This document shows, piece after piece, positions 12,041-23,385 of a stretch of 64,000 nucleotides of DNA. The DNA is from Dichetophora obliterata (lineage: Eukaryota; Arthropoda; Insecta; Diptera; Sciomyzidae): assembly GCA_963920525.1 (NCBI GenBank), contig OY986439.1, forward strand, positions 30,824,319 to 30,888,318, written 5' to 3'. How positions within the stretch are numbered: the stretch's first letter is position 1; each line of letters opens with the position of its first letter. The notes beneath the pieces are model-generated. The model was given only the letters and a program-made list of their open reading frames with translations, did not search any database and was not told the DNA's origin. The translations under genes were made by a program, and so were the position numbers.

Positions 12041-12419
12041 AATTTATCACATAATAACATAATATATGAAGTATGCTCCTGGTGGCACCAGGTCACGTTT
12101 TCGGAGCTAAAGGCTGCCGTAACTCGGTTGACTCAGAGTTACAACAATTTTGTTCATAACATAAATTTTGAAGAACAAAATAAGCTATCTTTTGTGATAT
12201 CGTGCGTGTTTTTATTATTTACCTTTCTCGAGTTATGGCTCAATACGTCAACTTTTTGGCCAAAAAATTCGTTTTTTTCAAATTTTGAGCGACGAGCGGC
12301 ACGTGTTACCGTCGTTTATTCGGGCTTAAATTTTGGCTATCCCAATATCTGAAAAGGGGATTCGTTTTGTGGGGTTAAGACGAACAAGATTCCGACATTG
12401 ATTTTTTGCGGTCACTCTA
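12041..12419 (-). repeat. Right long terminal inverted repeat
   Basis: Reverse complement of the left repeat with a few substitutions and small indels. The 74-codon open frame at 12128-12352 lies wholly inside this repeat and is not a gene. Confidence 0.9.
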
Positions 12420-12424
12420 ATATA

Positions 12425-12470
12425 CAGTGTTGCGCAAAACAATAGCAACCAACTAAGTGCGCTGCAACAA
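12425..12470 (+). mobile_element. Tc1-like terminal repeat fragment
   Basis: CAGTGTTGCGCAAAACAATA preceded by TA has the look of a Tc1-type terminus. No matching inverted end was found within the next kilobase, so this is a single end of a truncated or decayed element. Its first bases are part of the hAT target duplication. Confidence 0.5.
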
Positions 12471-13406
12471 AATCGTTTTTAATATTGGGGACACACAAAA
12501 ATTACAAATAGAGCTGATAATTGTAGTAGTCGAGTTTTAGTTTTTTGAACTAATTTTTTATTAATTTATATATTTTTACTATCTTGAATACTAGAGGGTG
12601 CTTCAAAACTCATGTAACAATTTGTAATGCCATTTCACATTTTGTTTCTGAATGCTGTTTTACCGATACTTGGCTATGATCAGTTCTTGCCATCGATTGA
12701 CCAGGTGCTCTTATTGGTAAGAATAATTTATATGTAATTTTTCATTTCTTTAATATATAATTTTTCACCTTAAAGTAGTTTATTTTGCATAAATATAATA
12801 TGTTTGGAGACTCTAGTGGCTTAACAGACTCAAAAGATGATCTTAAGGCACGTCCATTAGGAAAAAATCAAGTGGATAAGGAGCCACAAAAAGACTTGCT
12901 TTGTTAAGCACACAAAAAAATGCATGACAGCTTTTGTAATGAACTTAGAAAAAAGGAATGAAAAGTTACAAAATCTAGAAGAAAATAAACTTTAAGAATG
13001 TGCCTGAAAAGTTATTTATTGCCCTGCATGAACTAGCTAGTATTTTTGTATCATTTCACTCCTAGCTGAAATCTCGTCATTTTTATTTTTTTTTATGAGT
13101 TTTTGGCTTATGGAAAACATTTGGTTTTTTTTTTTAGGTTCAGTCACTTTAATAAACCAATTTATTCTCCTGAACCGCTACAAATGAAATAAGCCTCAAG
13201 AGCAGAATTTTTCCTGTAAAATCACTCAAGTAAGCACACACACACACACACACACAAGTATGCTTTTTAACGCTCTGCCTGCGTGGTGTGTACGAGTGTT
13301 TGTCTCCTAGGAGATAAGGCTCAATTTTTTAAGTTTATGGAAATTTTCCATGGATTTTGATGTACATCAACCAAGAATATGGCTTTGTTTCAACAACTCA
13401 GAAACG

Positions 13407-13440
<34 letters not shown>

Positions 13441-14330
13441 ATAAGGTGTAACATAGCAAATGAATGCAGCACTAAAACTGCTTCCGATTTTACACAGCCA
13501 CACAGACACATACGTGGATATGCGAAATCTCCACCAACCCACTTACATCACACACTGACACACAAATTGTAACTCAACCGGCAACCGTTTTGTTTTGAGC
13601 AACTTTTCGCCAAACGACTTATTGCCAAAGTGTAACAACAAATTTGCGAGTATCTTCTAGTCCTTGTATTGGAGGGAAACAATTTGCAGTGAACTCAATC
13701 GGGATGAAATCAGTTTGGCAATGCTTTTTTTTTCTTTTTTGTTTTAGTTCACATTCAATTCCACTCCAGTTGAAGCTTCAAATGCTATTGTTCTATTTTT
13801 AAGAGAAGTGGAAGTTCCTTTGGGGGCTTTCTTTTTTTTTTGATAATGTTGGCTTTTGAGTGTGAGTGTGTTGGGATAACAACATTTACGGAAGTCAGTT
13901 TTTGGGGAATTTGCAATTCTATTTACTAAATTGAAATTGTTTTGGAACTTTTTAAACTTTTGCAGCAAAAAAGTTTTTTGATTATTTATATGAAATGCAG
14001 AAATATTACAGGAAAAAACACAAAAAGCTTTGCCGTTCAATGTTATCACTTCTGTGTTCATTTGGTCTAGCTATGAATTATATTTTTGTGGTAGTAATGG
14101 TTAAGTTGAGGTAAAGGTTAAAATGTTAATTTGTTAAAGTTGGTTAACTTTATGAATGAAAATTTTGTTATAGAAACATACAATAGCTTGATAACGCAGA
14201 GCATAGAAATTTATTGATATATTTTTAGAAAATTTTAATGAAACTCTACTGTTGCTAAAGAAAGCTCTTTTGAAAAAGTGTTGACCAGCATATTTCAGCA
14301 GAAGTTCAGGCAAAAAAAAAAAATATGAAA
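12471..14330. other. Unassigned DNA with two (CA)n microsatellites
   Basis: (CA)n tracts at 13231-13256 and 13407-13430 and several T-runs. Open frames near 13357 (read through the CA repeat) and 13744-14061 (minus) show no recognisable motif and are not called. Confidence 0.5.
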
Positions 14331-15907
14331 TTTTATTTATTTATTTATTCGTTAAGCTTAATACAAGCTGATTAACTAAGAACTAATTTTATTCTAACAG
14401 GGTCGTAACTTATTCTAACAAGGTTTATTTTTTTTTCTTTCCTTCCCTTGTTTTAGTGTTCGAAAGATATCCAATTCGTCCAGAAAAACGTAATTATAAG
14501 AACACGTCAAAAAGGAAATACGGGGAGAAAAGTAATAAAGGGAACTTACAATAATTAACAGGGAATATGTATCATATCTTAATTGTAAGAAAAAAATTAT
14601 AGAGGGGGAAAAATGGCGTTGGAGTTAAGAAGAAGTGGCGTTGGAGTTTAGAAGGGCATTTCGGAGTCGAGATCTGCTCAGATGAAAATCAAATTCGCTG
14701 ATCAAATTGTTAGTTACACGAAGCATCCTGGTTACAGGTTCACTGCAACCATAGTCGGTACGATGGAAGTTGAGGTGGAAGAGAGGAATAGACCTAAGGT
14801 TACGTGGGTTTGTATTAAAGGATATTAATTGGAGTAGTGCAGGGCAGTTAATGGTACCGCATACAAGTTGATGAATGAAGAGTACATCTGCAACTTCTCT
14901 TCGTTTTGCAAGAGATTGCATGTTAATCAACTTCAGGCGGTCTGCATAAGGAGGTAAGTTGAAACTATCAGAACCGGGAAGACCGCGTAGTGCGAACCTA
15001 ATGAATCTTCGTTGAACGGCTTCGATTCGCACAGAATGGATGTTGTAGATAGGAGACCAAACCTGGCTGGCATATTCGAGGATGGGTCTAACAAAGGTAA
15101 GGTAGAGAGATTTAGTAACGTAAGGGTTGGAGAATTCTCTGGACCAGTGTTTCACAAAACCCAGTGCAGAATTGGCTCTACTAATGATATTATAAATATG
15201 AGACCTAAAATTAAGTTCCTTGTCACATATTACACCTAAGTCCCGTAAAAAGCTTACAGGAGGAACTGGTTTGCCGAGTAAGTAATTAGTTCTTGGGGGA
15301 AGCTGGAGACGCTTGCGTGAATATGTAATAGCTTGACATTTACTAACGTTGAGCTCTAGAAGATTTTTTTGACACCAAGTGGAAAAACTAACTAGATCTT
15401 CTTGAAGATAGTGAGAATCGTCGTTAGTTTGTATGCGCCGATAGATTTTCATATCATCAGCATACACAGAGAGATTGGATTCTTTGATGATGCCATCTAC
15501 ATCAGAGATTGTTAAGACAAACAACAAAAGACCAAGGACCACTACCTTGTGGGACACCAGAGGTAGCTGAAAAAGAATCTGAATTGGAAAATCTAAAGAT
15601 GACATTATAATGGCGTTCTTCGAGATATGCTTTAATCCAAGATATAAAGAGTGATTTAAAACCAAAGGCTTTAAGCTTAAGAAGAATGATAGTGCGTGAG
15701 ATTTTGTCGAACGCTTTACTAAAGTCGGTAGACACTACATCAACTTCGTACCCGCTTTCCAACGAGCATAGAGCGTTTGAAACAAATTCTGCAAGGTTAG
15801 TGGTAGTCGATCTTCCTTTGAGGAAGCCGTGTTGGCTGGGAGGAAAAATAGATTTGCAATGGAAAAAGAGAATGTCATAAATAATGCTTTCAAGCATTTT
15901 TGGAGTA

Positions 15908-16851
15908 CAGGGTTGCCCATATTCGACGGACCCATCTGGCAACGCCATAACTTTTGACAGAGATGTCAGATCGCTTAATGACATACCGCGTTTGAAGCGT
16001 CAGTCCAAGCAGATTTTTACGATGGAACAATACACGCCACGCGAGCGCTCTGAAATAGTTGAAATTTACATTCAACAGAAGAAGTCAATTGTGAAAACTC
16101 AACGTGCTTTTAAAAGATTAAAAAATGTGAGAAGTGCACATTGAATGGGACCGTAAATAAGCAAAATTGCCGCATTTACGCCACTGAAAATCCTCAGGAG
16201 ATTCAAGAAGTGCCTCTTCATGACGAAAAAGTCACAGTTTGGTGCGGCGTTAGTGCGAAAACGGTCATTGGGCCGTTTTTCTTCCAAAATGAAAATGGCC
16301 ATGCTGTTACCATCAACCAGGAGCGTTATCGCGACATGATGACCAATTTTGTGATGCCAATTATTCGTCGAAAGCGTATGAGGCAGTTCTGGTTTCAACA
16401 AGACGGCGCTCCACCGCACACAAGTCGCATAACAATCGATTTTCTGAAGAATTTGTTTCCGGGCCGTTTGATGTCGAAAAGTGGTGATTTGGACTGGCCA
16501 CCGCGTTCGCCCGATTTGACGCCGCCTGACTTCTTCTTGTGGGGATATTTGAAGTCAAAGGTTTACGTTAACAAGCCAAGGTACGTAGAAGAGCTCAAGG
16601 ACAACATTCGTGAAGAAATAGCCGCAATTCCGGCCGAAATGTTGGCGAAAACGATGGAAAATGCTGCAAAAAGGGCACAATACGCTATCAACGCCAGAGG
16701 CGGCCATTTGAGAGATATCATATTCAAAAATTGATGTAAACAAATCTACTTGGAACAAATTAAATAATTAAGATTGCCAACTGCCAAATTTTTATTTTTT
16801 TCTTTGATTTTTTTAAAAAAAACATGGGTCCGTCGAATATGGGCAACCCTG
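15908..16851 (+). mobile_element. Mariner (DD41D, rosa-type), internally deleted
   Basis: Terminal inverted repeats of 28 bp, beginning CAGGGTTGCCCATATTCGAC, match perfectly (15908-15935 and 16824-16851), flanked by TA at 15906 and 16852. The element is 944 bp, shorter than a typical ~1.3-kb mariner because the middle of the transposase gene is missing. Identical ends on a copy with a broken gene point to recent movement by another copy's transposase. It sits inside the LINE at 14331-17800. Confidence 0.93.
16022..16734 (+). pseudogene. Mariner transposase with internal deletion
   Basis: The N-terminal helix-turn-helix start (MEQYTPRERSEIVEIYIQ...) runs ~40 codons to a stop at 16142. The frame resumes with NGTVNKQNCR, indicating a deletion that removes the second DNA-binding half and the first catalytic Asp. 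The remaining catalytic domain has VTVWCGV, the second Asp in FQQDGAPPHT, and the third in SPDLTPPDFFLWG. There are 41 residues between the second and third Asp, which defines the DD41D group. The C-terminus RGGHLRDIIF is intact. A protein from this copy would lack catalysis. Confidence 0.9.
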
Positions 16852-17800
16852 TACATGAAAGTTTTGCAATAGGTCTGTAATTGGAAATATCATTTCTTGG
16901 TCCTTTCTTATGCAGAGGTATTATGCATGAGCTCTTCCACAACTTAGGAAAAACGGAATTAGAAATAGAAAGTTGAAAAAGAGCCAATAGGGGATGAGCC
17001 AACACGTCCTCGAATTTTTTTATAACAATAGCAGGCAAGACATCGGGTCCTGGAGAATAATCGTCCTTCAGATTATTTATCTTTTCTAACACATCAGCTA
17101 GTGCAATATCAACAGAAGTTAGCGACGTTTGAGGACAGTCCTTTAACAAAGAAAAATACTCGTAGTTTAGTTCGTCGTTATGATTAGTGTATGACTGACT
17201 GAAAAAATTTGCAAATAGGTTTGCAATTATTTCCGGGTTGTCTGAGGAGATGTCCGAAAAAGTAAGGGTAGATGGGTAGTTGTCAGATTGTCTTTTAATA
17301 TTTATAAACTTGTAGAAGCTTTTAGGATCCGACAGCAATTTAGTTTGAATATGAGCAAGATAAGACTCGTATAGCGTTTCACAGAGTGCGGAAAAAAGGT
17401 TAAAGGCGTGAAGATAATTTGTGAGATCAAGAGAAGAACGAGAAATTAAATATGCACGCCATAGTTTGTTCCTTTTGTTGCGGAGTACACGTAGTTCCTT
17501 ATTGTACCAGGGAGGACATGACGAAAAGTTTTTCTGCCTGGTGAGGGGACAGAATGAGTGAAGCAGTCGAAAATTATGTCATAGAAGTGAGCAACTTCAG
17601 TATCAACGCTTTCATGAGCATTATCGAAGAGATGTTGGAAATCGATTCTACTGAATAAAATTTCTAGTTTTACAAAATCAGTTTTCCGAAAGCTAAAGCT
17701 GTACGAGTGCTCGAAATGTGTATTTTTGATATCAGTGTTATATGATAAGGTAAGGGTTAATGGTGGATGGTACTGATCGAATGTTGAAAGAAACATGCAA

Positions 17801-18869
17801 AAGTTAGAAGTGCATTCATAATAAATTTCAATGAAGTAAGCAATATAGAAAAGGTTTAATTATATATTTAAAATAGCTATGTCCCAGCGCACTTTGCTAC
17901 ATCTTACCTATAAAATTATTAATTTATAAATTTGTAGCTTATGTTGTGTGTCTGTATCGAAATAATCGGACACCGAGGTATAAATTTTCTGAAAGTTTTA
18001 ACTCACTCCAACGGTTACTTTTGGAGTAATCGTTTTTTGTTTTTGGAGATGCATTGATCGGATAAACACATTTTTGCTTTTGAAGTTGTATAGGAAGTGC
18101 CAAGCGCCCTCTTTTTATAACTCGCATACATATTTTGAGGTGACTGGTTTTAAGGAGGCACAACTAGTTAACATTTTGGAAAAAAAAATATTTTTTTAAC
18201 TAATGATCCCTGTTTTTATTTCTGATGATCCAGTGACGAGCAGCACTGATCACGGTAAAACAATTTTTCTTTTTTTGAATCCCTCGCAAATTCTGAATAA
18301 TCGCTGTATCCCACTAATTAATTTAATGTTTTGACATAAAAAGCAATTCTTTTTTCAAATATACATATATCTTTCATGTAAACAAAAATTTGTTATAAAT
18401 TATTTTAATGTGTGGCAAAAAAAAAAAATCCTAAACAAGACCTTTTCATGTATGACACAAAGTTGTATGTATGACACATATAGGAAACAAGAAACCCACA
18501 ACAAAATTGTGGAAAGTGTGGAATTAAAGGACAGGAACAACTGAGGCTTGGAAATGCTTGCCGAGGTTAAGGCATAACACTAGCCTCTGTTATAAGCAAT
18601 TCAAATTGTCTTTCATGTTGGCCGGCCTAATCGATAATTCACTAATGGTTCCAATCAATTCTTTCTCTACTTATCTATCCCTTTCCTTTCAGGTCAAAGA
18701 CCAAACGTTGTTATCATAAGACGCATGCCTTAGTTGTTTTATCTTTAAAAAAATTAGAAGTCATTCTTTTTACTAATAAGAAGGTTTTAGCTTTGATAAG
18801 TGGAAGATTATACTGGTATTCCTAAACCATTTCCTATTCGAGACATTTCAGCTCAATCGGCTCAGTAGA
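17801..18869. other. Unassigned DNA
   Basis: AT-rich. A segment at 18470-18750 has slightly higher complexity (aggtcaaagaccaaacgttg) and a loosely similar stretch near 20935-20990, suggesting an old dispersed repeat. No gene recognised. Confidence 0.35.
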
Positions 18870-20200
18870 ATCGAAGTCGATAGCATGCAAAAATTTTGGA
18901 ATGTGGAATTTTCACATTCATAAAAAAATCAAAATTTTTTGCACTTCAGCCCAAATTTAGGTTCCAAGGAGCGGGACTTGAGCATAGTTCCGTTGAATTA
19001 AACACATAAAAATAAATTTATGAACAAAAATATTGAGTGGAACCTTTTCACTTTTTATAGTTTTTTTCGTTTTAAAAATAAAATTTTTTTTAACTGATTA
19101 TTTTACTTCAATACCATTTTACGGTATGAAGGACGATAGATAGCAATTTTTGGGATTAAGGACTAATACATTCAGTTTGCTATCTGCTATCACATATCAA
19201 AAATTCAGGATGGAACCTTTTAATTTGGGGCAAGTTTTGGTGTGGTAATTCTTACTTTTATAAAAAAATCACAATTTTTTTACTTCAGCCCAGATTTAGG
19301 TATCAAGGACGATAGAAAGGGACTCGAGCATAGTTCCATTGGACTAAACACATAAAAATACATTTTTGAACATAAATGTAGAGTGGAACATTTTTGGCTT
19401 CTATATTTTTTTTCGTTTTAAAAACATTTTTTTTCTTTTCTGAACTGAGTATTTTACTTCAAGACCATTTTACGGTATGAAGGACGATAGATAGCAGTTT
19501 TGGGATTAAGGACTAATATATTTAATTTGCTATCAGCTATCATATATCTCAAATCCAGAACGGTACTTTTTGTTTTGGGGCAAGTTTCTCAAGTAAGATA
19601 GGAATTCTTACTATCATAAAGAAATCACGATTTTTTGCTTTTCATATAAAAATTTAGGAACCAAGAACGATAGCATGAACACGAAACATGAGCATAGTGC
19701 CAGTAGATTTAACACATAAAAATACATTTTTGAACAAAAATCTAGAGTGTAACCTTTTCACCTTTTATATTTCTTTTCGTTTTAAAAATACATTTATTTT
19801 TCTGAAGTCATTATTTTACTTCAATACCATTTTACGGTATGAAGGACGATAGATAGCAATTTTGGGACTAAGGCCTAGTATTATCAGTTTGCTATCTACT
19901 TTCATATATCAAAAATTCAGAATGGAACCCTTTAGTTTGGGGCAAGTTTTGGGGTGTGCAATTCTTACTTTCATAAAAAATCACGATTTTTTGCACTATG
20001 CCCAAATTTATGTACCAAGGACGATAGATGTGCCATTCGATTTGGCACATCAAAATACATTTCTGCCTTATTATGCAGGGCCTTTTAATTTTCCATAACT
20101 TTTTCGTTTTTAGAAAAAAAAATTTTTACTTTAACTAAGTTTTTTAGTTCGAAGCTGTTTATATCAAGGACGATTGATAGCAATTTAGAGAAGAGGTGAC
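18870..20200. repeat. Tandem array of ~355-bp units, ~3.5 copies
   Basis: The landmark acggtatgaaggacgataga recurs at ~19121, 19472 and 19834 (spacing ~351 and ~362). Each unit also holds gtggaaccttttcac, ttttcgttttaaaaata, atttgctatc and a ...cttcagcccaaattta block, in the same order. Copies differ by perhaps 10-20% by eye, and the last (to ~20200) is incomplete. No coding potential. The family is not recognised. Confidence 0.85.
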
Positions 20201-21065
20201 AAATTTATCAAATAAATATACATTTTTGCTAAAAAATTTATGTTTAACTCAATTTTATAGCTGCAGCGAATTCAATACTTATATATGATTTGCGGCGGAT
20301 TCGGCAAAAACTTTGGCTGAAGATTTTGGGCTATCTTTACAGAAGTTAAGTGCACGCATATGTGTAATACATTGTGTATACGTACATTCTCTCTTGCTCA
20401 TGTATAAGCGTGAGCGCAATTTCAAAGGATAAATAGTTTTAATACAAAAATGAGTTTTTAGTACTAAAGATAGTCAATGATATGAACAAAATTGATTTTT
20501 AGCCATAACTTGTGATTGGAAAGAGATATTGTGATAGTTTTAAAAATTTTTTTTTAAGTTTTCTTGTTATTGATTATTAATGACCTTGTCATTTTTATTA
20601 TGTTGATTTTATTGATTTAGTTGACTTTCATACGAAATTACGTTGTACTGAGAAACTCTATAGTTTTCGGGATATCGCGATAGTTGTGATATCGTAAAAA
20701 CGGAATTTTTTCAAAATTTACTACATGTTAAAAATTTCACTATCACAGTATATATTCACACATATTACATACAAAAATGCTTTTTGTAGGGTATCTGTAA
20801 GTGAAAGCAAAAAATGTCTTGTTTTTTTTTACATCTCAGCAATATCTAAAATTCCCTCCTACACCATGCTCTTCCATCTCTTATAGTTTAGGTGCTTTTA
20901 TGAAAATTCCCTTTAAACGCTAACATTTCAGGTCAGAGGTCATCAGTAGAAAAACCAACCAAATTGTGCATGCCTACGCATCCAGCTCTTTCATTCGTTA
21001 CGTCATTCATCATTGTACAGCCCGCCAATCCTGACATCTCAGAAATCCTTACTGAAATAAATATA
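20201..21065. other. Intergenic DNA with a dispersed repeat at 20640-20830
   Basis: The segment 20640-20830 (gatatcg...tttcactatcacagtatatattcacacat...gtagggtatctgtaag) matches 57535-57735 closely. Both precede a DD41D mariner, at 21066 and 57736 respectively. The rest holds nothing recognisable. Confidence 0.55.
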
Positions 21066-21993
21066 CAGGGTCCGCCAAATAATTTTTTTTTTTAAAATTC
21101 TTTAAAAAAACTACTGAATATTTTCTCAAATTTCTTTTTTTGTTGGAAAGTACAATCCTTTCGGTTATTAATGAAAAATAATTTCATTCAAATGGCTGCC
21201 TCGGCTGGCCATGCAGTAGCCTACACGATCGGTCCAATTTTTAAGCACAGTATCGATTGTGTGCAGCTGTATTTCACCAATGGCTTCACGAATATTGTCC
21301 TTTAAAGCGTCAATTGTCTCTGGCTTGTCGGCGTAACACTTATCTTTGAGGGCACCCCACAAATAATAGTCCAACGGTGTCAAATCGCAGCTCCGAGGTG
21401 GCCAAACGACATCAGCTCTGCGGCTGATAGTGCGATCTTCAAAAACAGGGCGCAAAACATCGAGTGTAGCTTCGGCTGTGTGGCACGTAACGCCGTCCTG
21501 TTGAAACCAAATGTTGCCAATATCCTCCTCTTCAATTTTTGTGAACAAAAATTCGTTCAACACGGCCCGATAACGATCGCCATTGACTGTAAAAATTTAC
21601 TGTAACGGCCACTCCTTGCTCATTTTCGAATAAAAATGGCCCAATTATGCCTCTGGACCAAAATCAGCACCAAACAGTGACTCGTTTTGGGTGCAGCGGC
21701 TTTTCAATGTATGCGTGCGGGTTTTCTGTGCCCCAAATGCAACAATTTTGCTTGTTTACATACCCGCCAAGAGTAAAATGAGCTACATCTGAAAATATGA
21801 TTTTTTTGGCAAAATCGGCATCATGATTTTGATGTCAATGTCGCAATATTTCCCAGCGTTGTTCAAGCGTACACACAACCATATTTGTTCAGCGGAAGGA
21901 AAAAACTAATTATCTGTGAAATCAGACATGAGCTAAGTGTTACCATTCACGAAATAAGCACTAGTTGAAAAAAAAAACGTTAGATAGACTCTG
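21066..21993 (-). mobile_element. DD41D mariner, degraded
   Basis: Flanked by TA (21064-21065 and 21994-21995). The left end CAGGGTCCGCCAAATAATTT and the right end (inverted) CAGAGTCTATCTAACGTTTT are only partly similar, so the ends have diverged. The 928-bp copy contains the 3' half of a transposase on the minus strand. It is clearly a different lineage from the copies at 15908 and 57736. Confidence 0.8.
21168..21890 (-). pseudogene. Mariner transposase, C-terminal part
   Basis: The last 131 codons (21563-21168) are open: the second Asp in WFQQDGVTCHT, the third in CDLTPLDYYLWG, 41 residues between them, then a C-terminus ending SRGSHLNEIIFH. Upstream, broken frames give VNKQNC and KRVTVWCWFWSRGIIGPFLFE, with stops and shifts up to about 21890. 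The N-terminal DNA-binding region is absent or too decayed to read. Confidence 0.8.
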
Positions 21994-22264
21994 TATAAAT
22001 TATATTTACTATAATCATGACGTCACTTTGTATGAGAGGTGGGCTAAAGTTTTTTTTTTAAAGCTCCAAACAAAACAAATTTGCAATATATATATATATT
22101 TGAATATATATACTTTTCTATACTTGCCACGCTTCTAAATTAGTGTAACAAACGGAGTGACAAAGTTAATATACTTCTGTTACGTATTTTAAACGTGGGG
22201 GTATAAAAAAATAGGGAAGCAAAAATCGCAGAAATTATTTCAAGTTCTCATATTAAAGGTATTA
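21994..22264. other. Unassigned AT-rich spacer
   Basis: Contains a short (TA)n tract at 22087-22100 and no recognisable gene. Confidence 0.4.
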
Positions 22265-23133
22265 CAGTTGCGGTCAAAATAATAGTAGCGCCCTTATATT
22301 CATACATGTTTGGATAAATAATACTAGTATACGAATTTCGGATTCGGTAAGTCCATTTTCATTCCTATATGTACTTTCAACACTCGTTCCAACTCCGTAC
22401 TCAGTTTCCTCCTATATTGTAAAACTTTCAAGATACAGGGTGTTTTACGGTTTTGGTACGTGTTTAGTATTATTGATCTAGAATCTAAACTACTCACCAT
22501 AAAATAAAAAATAATATTTTGTATTCTAGAAAAAATATCAACCTTTCTATCAATATATCAACCACTTTCGTGTCATGTGCTGCAGCTGAGCTAAAATTTT
22601 GTGATTACTCAACGAAATATCAACAAATTTTGTATCTTTTGTTTTAGCGGAGCTGTAATCGTCCAAATTTAAAATGTATTTTTTTCATGTAAAAATACAC
22701 TTAATCAACAGTATTTTTTTAAATTCTAACTTAGGACAGTAACAACTCAGCTAAAACAAAAGATAGAAAATTTGTAGATATTTTTTTGGATAATCTCAAA
22801 ATTTTTTCTCCGCTACAGCACATGACACGAAAGCGATTGATATACTTATGAAAAATCTGATATTTTTTCTAGAATAAAAAATATTATTTTTTATTTTATG
22901 GTGAGTAGTTTAGATTCTAGATCAATAATACTAAACACGTACCTAAACCGTAAAACACCCTGTATCTTGAAAGTTTTACAATATAGGAGGAAACTGAGTA
23001 CGGAGTTGGAACGAGTGTTGAAAGTACATATAGGAATGAAAATGGACTTACCGGATCCGAAATTCGTATACTAGTATTATTTATCCAAACACGTATGAAT
23101 ATAAGGGCGCTACTATTATTTTGACCGCAGCTG
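22265..23133. mobile_element. Palindromic Tc1-like MITE
   Basis: The element is flanked by TA and reads as one long hairpin: arms of ~430 bp, near-identical in inverted orientation around ~22700. Outer ends are CAGTTGCGGTCAAAATAATA and its inverted partner with one or two changes (CAGCTGCGG). Inner landmarks match on both sides: ctagtatacgaatttcg, acactcgttccaactccgta, acagggtgttttacggt. Ends of this type (CAGTNGCGGTCAAAAT) are Tc1-like. No transposase is encoded. The open frame at 22917-23264 is a by-product. Confidence 0.85.
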
Positions 23134-23385
23134 TATATATTATCTTTTAGCAGCAAAAAAAAAAAACAAATTAAAAACATTGCTTTACAAAGTAACGTCA
23201 TCAATATGGTAAGACCTTCATAAAACCTATAATTTTCCAGATATCGCCTTGAAACTTGGCACACACGTTTAATCTACAAAGGAAAGATCTAACCCGAAAA
23301 TGACTAGAATCGGATAAGAACCACGCCTAACTCCCATACAAAGTGACGATATCAAAGCTCCAAACTCCCATACAAAGTGACGTGG
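23134..23385. other. Left flank of foldback element, partly duplicated on the right
   Basis: 23215-23345 (agatatcgccttg...aatctacaaaggaaagatc...aaaatgactagaatcggat) resembles 25870-25985 beyond the foldback element in the same orientation. Confidence 0.55.

Larger units (their letters stand above)
9054..12419 (+). mobile_element. hAT-like DNA transposon with long inverted repeats
   Basis: Both ends start TAGAGTGACCGCAA in inverted orientation, fitting the YARNG-type hAT terminus. They are flanked by a perfect 8-bp duplication, ATATACAG, at 9046-9053 and 12420-12427. The inverted repeats are unusually long: about 9054-9449 and 12041-12419, with only scattered differences. The element is ~3366 bp and encloses one degraded transposase gene on the plus strand. 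It landed at the boundary of an older Helitron end and a Tc1-like terminus. The 8-bp duplication supports hAT, but P and some other superfamilies also make 8-bp duplications. Confidence 0.85.
14625..17796 (-). pseudogene. LINE reverse transcriptase, broken
   Basis: Reading 5' to 3' on the minus strand: linker (17796-17446), a frameshift near 17500, then RT domain from ~17338 with SPGPDVLPA and NYRPIAKLSC. The mariner insertion follows, then HGFLKGRST, the motif-A region VVSTDFSKAFDKISR, motif B GVPQGS, and motif C YADD. After motif B a 1-base shift near 15535 moves the frame; YADD and the long C-terminal region (to 14625) are in the second frame. The C-terminal block (FVRPILEYASQVWSP and VQRRFIRFAL) is typical of Jockey/CR1-like elements. 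Removing the mariner and one TA restores the frame at 15906/16853, confirming the order of events. Confidence 0.85.
14331..17800 (-). mobile_element. 5'-truncated Jockey/CR1-type LINE, split by a mariner
   Basis: The minus-strand 3' end carries an (AATA)n-type tail (the TTTATTTATTTATTTA tract at 14332-14350). Coding sequence runs leftward from 17796 to 14625. ORF1 and the endonuclease are absent; the 5' limit is at or near 17800 inside the linker between endonuclease and reverse transcriptase. A 944-bp mariner (15908-16851) interrupts the reverse transcriptase domain. Since 5' truncation is normal for target-primed LINE insertion, this copy was probably inert on arrival. Confidence 0.85.

Noticed and set aside
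13357..13572. Thr/His-rich open frame
   Set aside because: Read through a (CA)n microsatellite, with no conserved motif.
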